Positions 15,576 to 23,413 of a stretch of DNA of 33,686 bases are shown piece by piece (positions within the stretch are counted from its first letter, which is position 1; each line of letters opens with the position of its first letter). Made by a program: the position numbers and the translations under genes. This DNA is from a virus: the IMG/VR virus record IMGVR_UViG_3300028610_002416, positions 1-33,686 of that record; one strand, written 5' to 3'. The notes beneath the pieces are model-generated. The model was given only the letters and a program-made list of their open reading frames with translations, did no database searches and had not been told where the DNA came from.

Positions 15576-15893
15576 ATGCCTGAGAAACTATCACCCACAC
15601 AGCAGGAGATGTTAGAGTGGCTAGAAGCCGGCAACTACGTAGACCTAGCCGGGAACTACGCACTGAGAAAAACAGGCGGACGTTGGATGAAAAATACGTT
15701 GATGTCTCTGGTAAATCGGGGCCTGGCCACAACCGTCGTCAAGAACGGCTGGAGCTACAAAGCCACCACCATTGAACCAGGCGGCAATTGTCCACTATGT
15801 TGGACCGGCTCCATTGAAGAAATAGAGGAAGGTCATTATTCCTGCAATAATGATCCTTGCCATTTCGAGTATCAAAGGGAATCGAATGGATGA
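15576..15893 (+). CDS. Winged-helix plus zinc-ribbon protein
   Basis: 105 residues, GAGGAAG 6-8 nt before the ATG. Residues 1-65 look like a winged helix (SPTQQEMLEWLEAGNYVDLA ... MKNTLMSLVNRGLATTVVKN), followed by a zinc ribbon (CPLCWTGSIEEIEEGHYSCN, ending C). A small DNA-binding regulator is likely. Overlaps the ATPase gene start by 8 nt. Confidence 0.6.
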   Translation: MPEKLSPTQQEMLEWLEAGNYVDLAGNYALRKTGGRWMKNTLMSLVNRGLATTVVKNGWSYKATTIEPGGNCPLCWTGSIEEIEEGHYSCNNDPCHFEYQRESNG

Positions 15894-17283
15894 GATAACC
15901 AAACCAACGCCAATCAAAGCCAACACCATCCTCCTCATCGTCCTAGCCCTCATCGCCCTCATTGGCCTCCTGGCCGCCTGGGACGCACTGACACGCTACG
16001 GCGTTATCATCGCCGCCGTCTACGCGGCCGCCGCCATCCTGAGCGCGGCGGCCTGGACAGTGGCCGTCATCGTGCGCGTGGGTTATGGCCTTAGTCGTGT
16101 CCGCAGCGATCACCGTCTTAGCCAGGCTGAAGCTAACGCTCAGCAAATCGCCATTGTCGACCAAATAAAGCTGACCGAGACCCGAATGCTGACCGAAAGC
16201 CGGCAGCTAAAAGCGTCAGCCCGGAAGGCCGAGCGGGAAGCAGACCTGTTCATCGTCACCGCCAAACGCGATGAACAAGTGTTGATCAGCGACGGCGATA
16301 GTACACGGCGGTTCACCGCCGCGCATCTCCAACTATCCGGCCAGGTCAACGGCGTTCAAATCCCGGCGACGCCAGAGCAGATCAAAGCCTGGGCCGCGTG
16401 GCACGGGCCGCGATCGCAGAGCACACCGGCGTTGGTGCAGGAGATTGCGCCGGCCGAGACGTTGCCGTTGTTGCCGGCGCTGGCAGACTGCGATAATATT
16501 TTGATTGTCGGTGGCAAAGGTTCAGGTAAAACTACGCTCCTGCAGTGGTTCGAGGCCGAACGCATCCAGAAAGGGCCAGTCATTGTACTGGACAGCCACG
16601 CCGAACCAGGGCAATGGTTCAGTCAAGTAATTGGCGCTGGCCGGAAGTACAGCAAGATCAAAGACGCTATGATCGCCCTGATCAACAAAATGGACAAACG
16701 CCACCAGCGACGCACCCAAGGCCACAAGAATTTTACGCCGATCTGCACCATTATCGACGAGTTTACCTTGTTGCCCGGCTACCTGAAGGAGCTAGGTTAC
16801 AAGTCGCAGACATATTCATTTCCAATGCTGACGGAGGGCAGAAAAGTTGAAATGTCGTGTTTGTGGGGCATCCATAGCGACCGGGTCAAGGCCACAGGCT
16901 TCGAGGGAATGGGGGATCTAAGAGAGTGCTTCGACGCCATTGCCTATCTAAAGCACGTCAAGGGGAACTACTACGCCCTAGTCGATTTCGGCGAAGGGAA
17001 AGAGGATATCCATTATATCCCGCCCGGCCCCTTCTTCGTCCAGCCAGCGCCACCGGCCGCCGAAGATTTGCTATCGTTGCCCGATGAACCGGAGGAACCG
17101 GAGCCAACCAGTACCAACGCCTACGACCCCGACCAGGCCGAACAAATCAGATCAATGTATAATGACGGCAAGACAAAAACAGAAATAGCCCAATCGTTCG
17201 GCTACAACTCGAACGAAGGAGCCATTTTCTACAAAATCAAAGCAGCCCTAGAAGCCGCAGAAACCGCTACTACTACTACATAG
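15886..17283 (+). CDS. Membrane-anchored FtsK/HerA-type P-loop ATPase
   Basis: 465 residues from ATG 15886 (AAAGGGA upstream, overlapping the previous stop). Two membrane helices at about 13-31 and 37-62, then a coiled region, Walker A GGKGSGKTT at 209-217, Walker B CTIIDEF at 287-293, and a C-terminal HTH-like region (DQAEQIRSMYNDGKTKTEIA, QSFGYNSNEGAIFYKI). This plan fits the FtsK/TraB/T4CP superfamily of membrane DNA pumps used in chromosome segregation and conjugation. It is distinct from the packaging terminase. In a phage this is unusual and suggests plasmid-type DNA transfer or segregation (inference). Confidence 0.8.
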   Translation: MDEITKPTPIKANTILLIVLALIALIGLLAAWDALTRYGVIIAAVYAAAAILSAAAWTVAVIVRVGYGLSRVRSDHRLSQAEANAQQIAIVDQIKLTETRMLTESRQLKASARKAEREADLFIVTAKRDEQVLISDGDSTRRFTAAHLQLSGQVNGVQIPATPEQIKAWAAWHGPRSQSTPALVQEIAPAETLPLLPALADCDNILIVGGKGSGKTTLLQWFEAERIQKGPVIVLDSHAEPGQWFSQVIGAGRKYSKIKDAMIALINKMDKRHQRRTQGHKNFTPICTIIDEFTLLPGYLKELGYKSQTYSFPMLTEGRKVEMSCLWGIHSDRVKATGFEGMGDLRECFDAIAYLKHVKGNYYALVDFGEGKEDIHYIPPGPFFVQPAPPAAEDLLSLPDEPEEPEPTSTNAYDPDQAEQIRSMYNDGKTKTEIAQSFGYNSNEGAIFYKIKAALEAAETATTTT

Positions 17284-17327
17284 GCCCTACAGGCCCTGAA
17301 ACGGCGATCTATCGCCGTAGTAGTAGC
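17266..17327. repeat. Nested inverted repeats after the ATPase gene
   Basis: Outer arms GCTACTACTAC / GTAGTAGTAGC (11 bp, 17266-17276 and 17317-17327) enclose an inner hairpin GGCGAT-CT-ATCGCC (17303-17316) and a doubled GGCCCT. The left arm encodes the poly-Thr end of the ATPase. Likely a transcript end structure or protein site; no U-tract. Confidence 0.6.
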
Positions 17328-17332
17328 GCGCT

Positions 17333-18106
17333 GTGAACGTAAGAAACAAAGAGAGGATCCTTAATAACCGAATGGAGAAACTAAGAACCTTTTGGAGTGA
17401 CCACACGCCGACCGGCCACTGGGCGCTCGGCTGGCTGGCCGCGCACCTGGTGATCATGGGCCTGGTGACTGCGTCGCCAGTGGCGCTGCAGCGCATCGGC
17501 CTCAGCACGTTGGCCGTGGCGCTGTGCTACGCGCTGGCCAGGCGCGGGCACGAGACGATAGCGGCGGTGTCGCTGTGCGTTGTCCTCAGCGCCAATTTCC
17601 ACCTGTCGGCCATCGCAAATTATTCGCGAGGCGACCTGCATCTGTACAGCGACAACCTGGTCGTTTTCTCGGCCATCGTGTTGCTAATGGCCGGCCACAC
17701 GCTCGGCCGGCAGATGATCCTGATCACCGCCGCCGGCAATAGCCTGATCTTATTGGTCAGCCAGGCCCGGCTGGGGGCAGATGAAACGATCATTTTGTAT
17801 CTGGTGGCGGCGGCGGGCATCTACTACCACCGCAGCCAGCAGGAGCGACAAACCGAGCCGCACAAGCCCCAGGGCCTCATCACCCGCCACATCGAACGCG
17901 GCGGCTACATCGCCATCCGCCTGGAGACGGTGCGCGGCGAGGTGCTGCAGGTCCGGGTGGCCAAAGCGTACTGGGCCACACTCGGCCTAAATCGCGGGAA
18001 CCGGATCATCATTGACCAATATGAAATCCGGGCGGAGAACGGCCGGCAATATATTCAGGCGTTCGTTCTCCACTCCATTCGGAAAGTTGACCAGAGCCGA
18101 GAATAA
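17333..18106 (+). CDS. Multi-pass membrane protein with C-terminal soluble domain
   Basis: 257 residues from GTG 17333; ATG 17372 (MEKLRTFW) is an equally plausible start and neither has a good ribosome binding site. Five or so membrane helices (GWLAAHLVIMGLVTASPVAL, LSTLAVALCYALARRG, IAAVSLCVVLSANFHLSA, LVVFSAIVLLMAG, ILITAAGNSLILLVSQ, IILYLVAAAGIYYHR), then a basic beta-rich domain (GLITRHIERGGYIAIRLETV ... RVAKAYWATLGLNRGNRIII). No known family. With the ATPase and the coiled-coil membrane protein it may form an envelope complex. Confidence 0.6.
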   Translation: MNVRNKERILNNRMEKLRTFWSDHTPTGHWALGWLAAHLVIMGLVTASPVALQRIGLSTLAVALCYALARRGHETIAAVSLCVVLSANFHLSAIANYSRGDLHLYSDNLVVFSAIVLLMAGHTLGRQMILITAAGNSLILLVSQARLGADETIILYLVAAAGIYYHRSQQERQTEPHKPQGLITRHIERGGYIAIRLETVRGEVLQVRVAKAYWATLGLNRGNRIIIDQYEIRAENGRQYIQAFVLHSIRKVDQSRE

Positions 18107-18140
18107 ATTTATAATGATTATACATTGCACCACTCATCAC

Positions 18141-18228
18141 AAACAGCCCCGCGCCTGCGCGGGTCGACTGTGCGTATCGCACTCCGCAGCAATGCGGCTC
18201 CTGTATACAGGAGATAGTCTCGCTGTTT
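18141..18228. other. Four-armed hairpin cluster (structured RNA or origin element)
   Basis: A 7-bp closing stem (AAACAGC at 18141-18147 with GCTGTTT at 18222-18228) encloses four consecutive hairpins: 18148-18163 (CCCGCG/CGCGGG), 18170-18182 (GTGCG/CGCAC), 18184-18197 (CCGCA/TGCGG) and 18198-18213, a perfect 16-bp palindrome CTCCTGTATACAGGAG. It lies in the 472-nt gap before the initiator gene. tRNA features (T-loop, junction spacing) are absent. Candidates are a structured ncRNA, a plasmid-type single-strand origin, or a protein-binding cruciform. Confidence 0.6.
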
Positions 18229-18249
18229 TCACATCGCAAGCAAGAAACC

Positions 18250-18272
18250 GGGCTACTCGTAGCCTGATTTTT
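18250..18272 (+). terminator. Terminator-like hairpin
   Basis: GGCTAC-TC-GTAGCC stem followed by TGATTTTTG. A larger hairpin with a 10-bp stem (GGCCCGGTGG/CCACCGGGCC, 18315-18355) follows. The rest of the 18107-18578 gap is AT-rich before the initiator gene and holds no gene I can see. Confidence 0.5.
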
Positions 18273-18578
18273 GTCTGTACCTGAAAACGGCGAGTTTTTC
18301 GTTTAAAAATCTACGGCCCGGTGGAATTGGCGGCTAACCTTTCCCCCACCGGGCCATCACCGGGGCTTAACCCGTATGCAAACGCGCTGAGCGCGGCTTT
18401 GCCTATTTCATTTCCCCCCTCACCACCCCCCGTGGTTTTGTCCCCCCAAGCAACACAAATGACTCTTACTATTCTAATCCGACGTGCTAAGAGCCATTTG
18501 TTAAAAACAATGATATGAGCATTGTAGCACAACCCTGCACACAATTCAAACAATTCATTGGCCGAAGAGGTCCGATCT

Positions 18579-19373
18579 ATGACCAACCCTGACCCCAACC
18601 CTAACCCCTGGCCCGACGCACTCGAGATTTTGCGCACCACCACCACCAAAGCGACTTTTGACACCTGGCTGGCCAACACCACGGCCACCGTGAACGACGA
18701 CGGCAGCCTGACCATCCACGTCAAGAACAACTACGCCATCGGCTGGCTGGAGAACAATCTCCGCAAGCCGATCAGTCGCGCCCTGGCGGGCGTCACCGGC
18801 CAAGAGCTCGATATCCGCTATGAAGTCGGCGGCGGCCCGGAGCCGGAGCCGGAGCCACGCGCCAGGCCGGAGCCGGGGCCGGGGGAGTTTAGCGTGGAAT
18901 TGATCTCGTTTGATCCAGCGCATTGGGGCCACGTCATCACGCAACGCTACACGCTGGTGTTTTGGCAGCCGTTGCTCGGCTTCAGCTTCCAAGTGTGGGT
19001 CACCCTCCGCGCCTTCGCCTGGAATTTCGAGACCGAGGGCTGGCCGACGATTGAGCTACTGGCCGACATCTGCGCCAACGGCAACCGCCACCGGCTGACA
19101 GGGCGCAATGAGCGCGTCGACCGCAAGCCGCAGGTGGGGGCGCTGGAAATCTTGGCCAAGGCCAGGATCATCCACGTCAGGACCGAGGGCAAGGGCCGCA
19201 AGACGCAGTATTATTTCCGCGTGCTGGACAATCTTCCATTGCTCACGCCGCGCCAGGTCGAGGAACTGACACCGGCGCTACAGCAGCGCCACAAAGAGTG
19301 GCTGTGGAAATGCTCGATTGACTATGAGGAGTGGGAGCAGTTGGACTTTGGAAGCCTAATTGAGCCTGAATAA
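18579..19373 (+). CDS. Replication initiator: DnaA-N domain plus winged helix
   Basis: 264 residues from ATG 18579 (AGAGG 8 nt upstream; the TTG at 18558 is not supported). Residues about 10-85 match the DnaA N-terminal domain: WPDALEILRTTTTKATFDTW, then LTIHVKNNYAIGWLENNLRK and a following beta strand. A Pro/Glu-rich linker (PEPEPEPRARPEPGPGE) leads to a winged-helix region (VTLRAFAWNFETEGWPTIEL, LLADICANGN, GALEILAKARIIHVRTEGKG) and a C-terminal tail. No AAA+ domain is present. The iteron array starts 9 nt after the stop, the classic layout of an initiator and its origin. Confidence 0.78.
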   Translation: MTNPDPNPNPWPDALEILRTTTTKATFDTWLANTTATVNDDGSLTIHVKNNYAIGWLENNLRKPISRALAGVTGQELDIRYEVGGGPEPEPEPRARPEPGPGEFSVELISFDPAHWGHVITQRYTLVFWQPLLGFSFQVWVTLRAFAWNFETEGWPTIELLADICANGNRHRLTGRNERVDRKPQVGALEILAKARIIHVRTEGKGRKTQYYFRVLDNLPLLTPRQVEELTPALQQRHKEWLWKCSIDYEEWEQLDFGSLIEPE

Positions 19374-19376
19374 TTG

Positions 19377-19525
19377 CCTTGTGTCCGGGACACATCGCTT
19401 ATGTCCCGGACATAAGGAACCACGAGTCACTTATGTCCGGGACATAAGGAGCTAAAAATTCGCTTATGTCCCGGACACATCGGGCTTATGTCCGGGACAC
19501 ATCGGGCTTATGTCCCGGACATAGC
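19377..19525. repeat. Six-iteron array (putative replication origin)
   Basis: Six copies of an 11-bp core TGTCC[G/C]GGACA centred at 19387, 19407, 19439, 19472, 19494 and 19516, most embedded in CTTATGTCCGGGACATAAG. Each is nearly palindromic; the middle base is G, C, G, C, G, C, so copies alternate in orientation. Centre spacings are 20, 32, 33, 22 and 22 bp, i.e. two or three helical turns, putting all on one DNA face. Placed between the initiator gene and an AT-rich segment, this is best read as the initiator's binding array; a partition site is the alternative. Confidence 0.88.
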
Positions 19526-19561
19526 TAATATAAAAGAATAAAGATATAAGCTTATTATAAT
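19522..19561. other. AT-rich segment beside iterons (candidate unwinding element)
   Basis: Forty bases with only seven G or C directly after the last iteron, ending in TATAAT (19556-19561). It may be the DNA unwinding element of the origin and also hold the -10 box for the following gene, though no good -35 is visible. Confidence 0.6.
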
Positions 19562-19580
19562 GAAGAAAGGAATCGATTCT

Positions 19581-19874
19581 ATGAAGCACACGTTTTACAT
19601 AATAGCAAAAGTATTCGACTGTCGACCCAACGGCCGCATAGCTAGAAACTACTCCGGCAAGGCAATAACAGAATACCTCACCACACCTATCGAAGCAGAA
19701 ACCCTACGAGAGGCTGAACTTCTCGCAAAGGACATCATTGATGACATCGGCTACGATTGGCTAAAGACCAAGATCTGCTCCGAAGCAGAGCGGATGTGGG
19801 ACAGCGGATACCCAGCTTTCTTTGACCTAAAAGCACTCGAAGGGACCAGGCGCCTGAAGGGGGTGGCTCAGTGA
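19581..19874 (+). CDS. Small uncharacterised early protein
   Basis: 97 residues from ATG 19581 (AAAGGA 9 nt upstream; ATG 19560 is inside the AT-rich segment). Layout: beta strand (HTFYIIAKVFDCRPNGRIAR), then helices (EAETLREAELLAKDIIDDIG, WLKTKICSEAERMWDSGYPA). Overlaps the next start as GTGA. Not recognised. Confidence 0.6.
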   Translation: MKHTFYIIAKVFDCRPNGRIARNYSGKAITEYLTTPIEAETLREAELLAKDIIDDIGYDWLKTKICSEAERMWDSGYPAFFDLKALEGTRRLKGVAQ

Positions 19875-20194
19875 GCAAAAACAATCCCCATACCATCACC
19901 ATCCACCACGAAGGACGTCGAACGGAATGGCGAGCCATTTTCGGAACAGATACCCTGCCCATCAAGGCACCCATCCCACACTACGATACCTTACCCGGCG
20001 CCCCGAATGCCCTCGTCTACGAGGTTGATCTCAACGCCATCACCGCTGATCAGCGCCAACGCCTAATAGCCCACACCGCCACAAAGTTTGGATACTCAAC
20101 CGAGTTTGTCGAGGAAAATTTAGACAAACTCGGAATGCCAGTGCTGGCCAACGACGTAACAATGACCAGCACTCAGATAGGACTATTGCTATGA
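19871..20194 (+). CDS. Small uncharacterised early protein
   Basis: 107 residues from GTG overlapping the previous stop. HTITIHHEGRRTEWRAIFGT, then PNALVYEVDLNAITADQRQR, LIAHTATKFGYSTEFVEENL. No motif recognised. ATGA overlap with the next gene. Confidence 0.6.
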   Translation: MSKNNPHTITIHHEGRRTEWRAIFGTDTLPIKAPIPHYDTLPGAPNALVYEVDLNAITADQRQRLIAHTATKFGYSTEFVEENLDKLGMPVLANDVTMTSTQIGLLL

Positions 20195-20409
20195 CCGAAA
20201 CCCGCCCCCGCTACCACCCCCACCGCCCTCACATCAAATATCCAGGCAGTCGCCTCGAAGTCCTGGTTGAATGCCTAGACGAACTAGCCGAGCTCGCCCC
20301 TGATGCCTACCCGCTTCGTGTGAATGCCATCCACACCGCATTACGATCCACGCTCGAAGGCGAGATCGGGCCAACAAAATTGCTGGCGTATTTGATGAGC
20401 AGCGCTTGA
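20191..20409 (+). CDS. Small helical protein
   Basis: 72 residues, overlapping its neighbour by 4 nt. His/Arg/Pro-rich N terminus (TRPRYHPHRPHIKYPGSR) and a helical body (LEVLVECLDELAELAPDAYP, LRVNAIHTALRSTLEGEIGP). Directly before the parB-like gene. Not recognised. Confidence 0.55.
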   Translation: MTETRPRYHPHRPHIKYPGSRLEVLVECLDELAELAPDAYPLRVNAIHTALRSTLEGEIGPTKLLAYLMSSA

Positions 20410-20450
20410 CCCACATAAACCAAGATTTGCAAAATGAACAAGGAGGAACG

Positions 20451-22319
20451 ATGTTAATGAAACTCTATAGTGACCTAAAACATAACCTAACCGTGATCCA
20501 ATCCCGCGCCGAAATGAACTATGATCTCGTAGACGAGTACGCCGCCGAGATGAAACGCGGCACAAGCTTCGATCCGGCCGAGGCCATTTACGATCACGAC
20601 GAAAATCACTATTATGTCTACAATGGCGCTCACCGTATCGAGGCAATGCAAAAAGCCGATGTAGGCCTACATATCAGCTTCAAAAACGGCTCCAGGGCCG
20701 ACGCGGAGTGGCTCAGCTTCAGCGCCAACACCAAACACGGCCTGCGACGCAGCCGCGCCGACAAGCAGCGCGTGACCAAAAATGCGCTACTCACCCGGCC
20801 ACACCTCAGCGACCGGGAAATCGGAAAGCACTGTAACGTCGATCACAAGACGGTGGGCAAACTCCGGGCAGACCTCGTTGCATCTGGGGAAATTCCCCAG
20901 ATGGACGAGCGAACCGTCACAAGGAACGGGAAGACGTTTACGCAGGCGGCCAGGGAAGAGCCTGAATATATGAGTAAGGCAGACATCGAACAGTCAATCC
21001 AAGCTTGGCTGAAGGACCGCCCGCCAGAATTACACCTGGAAATCCTGGCCGACATTGCCCGAAAAAACGAGGATGGCCAACGCTACTATGGAAGCATACT
21101 CAAGGCTATGCCACTAGTATACATTGAGGCCAACGTTTGGACAACGTGCCTCGCAATGTTAGAGCAGATGAAAGCGGCCAAGGCGGAGCCGGAGTATGCC
21201 ACCATCCCCCAGCTCGAGAAGGGCGTCCGGGCCTGGCTCGATGGCAAATGGTACAAAGCCCCAAAAGTACATATAGAGGTTCTGGGCGACATCAAAAACA
21301 AAACAGTTAAAGGACCGGTACGCCTACAGGGACTGGTCAACGACGACATCCTACCCGGCCCGCGACGGAAACGCGATGTAATACAGGCCTGCAATAACGT
21401 GCTGGACCAGATAAAGCAGCGCCAATGGCAGCAAGAGCGCGAAGACCTCATCTCTGCACTGATCTGCATCAACTGCGACGAGCAGACCATTGAGGCCATT
21501 GACAGCAACTCCATCCACTGCACGACCTGTGGCGACGAGTGGACTTCCGTAGTCGCCTTTGAACGCGAGAAAGACGCCTACCAGACCACCCGCGAAAACA
21601 TCACCCCAATCTCCCACGCCAAGCCGTGCCCACAGTGCAGCGGCAAAGTCTTTTACGGTAAAAGCGCCCGCCTCGATTGCAAGAAGTGCAAGAAAGGCTG
21701 GCCAACCGAAAACGAGTTCCTAGCGGACATGGATAGGCTTTGGCGCAGTGGATCGTTTGAAACGCAGGAGACCGCCGAGGCCGACCGCGACGCCGAGACC
21801 CAAGCCGCTCCCCCCGCCAACCAACCCATCTTCGCCCGCGTCCCCTGCCCCAAGTGCAACGAAATGAAGATCGAAATCAAGCCAATCGAAGATTCGGTCC
21901 TTTGCCACCACTGTAAGCAAAGTTGGAATACTATGGCCGCATTCCACAAAGAACGAATGGCACCCCGGACGGCATCCGCGCAACCCATTGCGGAGATGCC
22001 GACAGGGGACCAGGCCGAAGCCCCAGAGGAACCCACCCCCGACCCCGACCGTTGCGACGCTTGCACCGCCCGCGACTTTTACGAGCCGGAGGTCTGGGTC
22101 AAGCAATACACACAACACATCTGCCCACAGTGCCTACAAGAATTAGGCGCGGCAATGATAGCGGCGGCCAGCGAAAACAACGAACCCCCCAAAGGTCTGT
22201 CCCCACGGACAGACTTTAGCAGGCGACTGAGAGAGATTGCCTGGAAAGTCCCGGATGAAGACCTGAAAACCCTTCAGACCTGGATTGAAACAATGGAGTA
22301 CAAATATCATATATCATAA
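20451..22319 (+). CDS. ParB-like protein with four zinc ribbons
   Basis: 622 residues from ATG 20451 (AGGAGG 4 nt upstream; the open frame reaches back to 20406 without support). Residues about 1-110 form a ParB/sulfiredoxin-like domain (FDPAEAIYDHDENHYYVYNG, AHRIEAMQKADVGLHISF, then SFSANTKHGLRRSRADKQRV). An HTH follows (LSDREIGKHCNVDHKTVGKL). After two related helical blocks come zinc ribbons from about residue 339 on: CINC/CTTC, CPQC/CKKC, CPKC/CHHC, CDAC/CPQC. ParB proteins bind palindromic centromere sites. A 23-bp palindrome lies inside this gene. No ParA is seen. Host-shutoff or transcription roles are alternatives. Confidence 0.75.
   Translation: MLMKLYSDLKHNLTVIQSRAEMNYDLVDEYAAEMKRGTSFDPAEAIYDHDENHYYVYNGAHRIEAMQKADVGLHISFKNGSRADAEWLSFSANTKHGLRRSRADKQRVTKNALLTRPHLSDREIGKHCNVDHKTVGKLRADLVASGEIPQMDERTVTRNGKTFTQAAREEPEYMSKADIEQSIQAWLKDRPPELHLEILADIARKNEDGQRYYGSILKAMPLVYIEANVWTTCLAMLEQMKAAKAEPEYATIPQLEKGVRAWLDGKWYKAPKVHIEVLGDIKNKTVKGPVRLQGLVNDDILPGPRRKRDVIQACNNVLDQIKQRQWQQEREDLISALICINCDEQTIEAIDSNSIHCTTCGDEWTSVVAFEREKDAYQTTRENITPISHAKPCPQCSGKVFYGKSARLDCKKCKKGWPTENEFLADMDRLWRSGSFETQETAEADRDAETQAAPPANQPIFARVPCPKCNEMKIEIKPIEDSVLCHHCKQSWNTMAAFHKERMAPRTASAQPIAEMPTGDQAEAPEEPTPDPDRCDACTARDFYEPEVWVKQYTQHICPQCLQELGAAMIAAASENNEPPKGLSPRTDFSRRLREIAWKVPDEDLKTLQTWIETMEYKYHIS
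20881..20903. repeat. 23-bp perfect palindrome, copy B
   Basis: Arms CATCTGGGGAA/TTCCCCAGATG around one base, inside the parB-like gene just after its HTH codons. The inner 21 bases are identical to copy A (6462-6484), and all but the centre to copy C (27670-27692). Being kept inside coding DNA argues for selection on the site. Confidence 0.9.
22192..22217. repeat. Hairpin inside the parB-like gene
   Basis: GTCTGTCC-CCAC-GGACAGAC, extendable by AAAG/TTT, near the 3' end of the gene. GGACA recalls the iteron core but the dyad is different. It may attenuate or stabilise the mRNA. Confidence 0.45.
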
Positions 22320-22338
22320 ACAAGAGGAGCAAAACCTT

Positions 22339-22617
22339 ATGACCGAACAAACCGAACACCTAACCGCTGCACAACTCGCCGGCGTCACCGAACAACTGCG
22401 CAACACCGTGACCACCATCGAGACCGAGCAAGAGGCGCCGCTTGACCTCGATCAAACCTGTACGATCTACGACCTCTGCGTCCACTTCGGCGTGGGGCCG
22501 TTTTCGGTCCTGAGCCAGCAGGGCCTAGACCTCATCGACCCCGGCCCGCCGATCGTCGAAGTGTTGGCGGGGGAGCCGAAGTTGCTGGCCGAACTGGGGA
22601 AGGCGATGATGATATGA
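22339..22617 (+). CDS. Small uncharacterised protein
   Basis: 92 residues from ATG 22339 (AAGAGGAG 9 nt upstream). Acidic helical N terminus (LTAAQLAGVTEQLRNTVTTI), then TCTIYDLCVHFGVGPFSVLS and a C-terminal helix. No family recognised. Confidence 0.6.
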   Translation: MTEQTEHLTAAQLAGVTEQLRNTVTTIETEQEAPLDLDQTCTIYDLCVHFGVGPFSVLSQQGLDLIDPGPPIVEVLAGEPKLLAELGKAMMI

Positions 22618-22664
22618 TTGCCTTCAACGTATCCATCAAAACTTAGGGAGACCACAACAGTACC

Positions 22665-22859
22665 ATAGTCGCCGCCAAGACGCGAGGCCAGGCCATAAGC
22701 GATTTAGCTATAGCAGCAAAAGAATGTGGATTCGATGTGAAATACACAGACTTCAGGGCTAGGCGCGCACCAGAGTTTGATGACCTGGCCAGTCAGGCAG
22801 AAAACAAAGAGACGCTCGGGTGGGAGATGAAGTCAGAACGATGGGGGTGCTTGAAATGA
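22665..22859 (+). CDS. Small protein with no standard start codon
   Basis: The frame from ATA 22665 reads VAAKTRGQAISDLAIAAKEC, GFDVKYTDFRARRAPEFDDL, ASQAENKETLGWEMKSERWG and ends in a TGA that overlaps the exonuclease ATG as ATGA. After the upstream in-frame TAG (22644) there is no ATG, GTG or TTG until deep in the protein. AGGGAG lies 14 nt before the ATA. The protein-like sequence and coupled stop support coding; the start is unresolved. Unknown function. Confidence 0.5.
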   Translation: MVAAKTRGQAISDLAIAAKECGFDVKYTDFRARRAPEFDDLASQAENKETLGWEMKSERWGCLK

Positions 22860-23413
22860 ACCAAAACACATTCTACGCCGTCCGCCAAGCCCGCGCCTGG
22901 CTTGAACAAAGTCCATTGTTCTTGGACACCGAGACCACCGGCTTGAGCTCCACCGATGGAATCATTGATCTAGCACTGATTGACCACGACAACACAGCAT
23001 TGATTGAGACGCTGATCCGGCCAACGGCGCCGATTTCGCAGATAGCCAGCGAGATCCACCACATCAGAGATGAGGATGTCATAGACGCGCCAAGCTTCGG
23101 CGAGGTGCTAATCAACTTGACCAAGCTGACCAAAGGCCGCCTTGTCCTCATCTACAACGCCACCTTCGACCTGCGTATGCTGCGCCAATCAGCAACCGCG
23201 CATCGAGCCAGACTGCCGTACATCAACGCCGGCTGCGTAATGCGGCTATACACCGAATTCCACGGCAAGAAGACAGCGCTCGGCGAGGCATCACTTAATT
23301 TTGGCGTCGTGGGCTGCGACCTCCATCGAGCGGCTGTGGACGCACGGCTATGCCGGGAGATTGTGTTGGCAGTGGCGGCGACGCAGTTGCCGGGGGAGAA
23401 ACCCACAAAATGA
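22856..23413 (+). CDS. DnaQ-family 3'-5' exonuclease
   Basis: 185 residues from ATG 22856, which overlaps the previous stop by 4 nt and has GGGGGTG upstream. DEDDh signature: Exo I FLDTETTGL (about 21-29), Exo II LIYNATFDLRML, Exo III HRAAVDARLC (His and Asp present). A single-domain exonuclease as in polymerase proofreading subunits or RNase T-like trimming enzymes. It likely acts in phage DNA replication or repair; no polymerase is in the window, so it may work with the host's. Confidence 0.88.
   Translation: MNQNTFYAVRQARAWLEQSPLFLDTETTGLSSTDGIIDLALIDHDNTALIETLIRPTAPISQIASEIHHIRDEDVIDAPSFGEVLINLTKLTKGRLVLIYNATFDLRMLRQSATAHRARLPYINAGCVMRLYTEFHGKKTALGEASLNFGVVGCDLHRAAVDARLCREIVLAVAATQLPGEKPTK

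Noticed and set aside
18141-18228. tRNA-like reading of the four-armed element
   Set aside because: The closing stem length and overall size fit, but junction spacing, T-loop sequence and anticodon arm do not on either strand.
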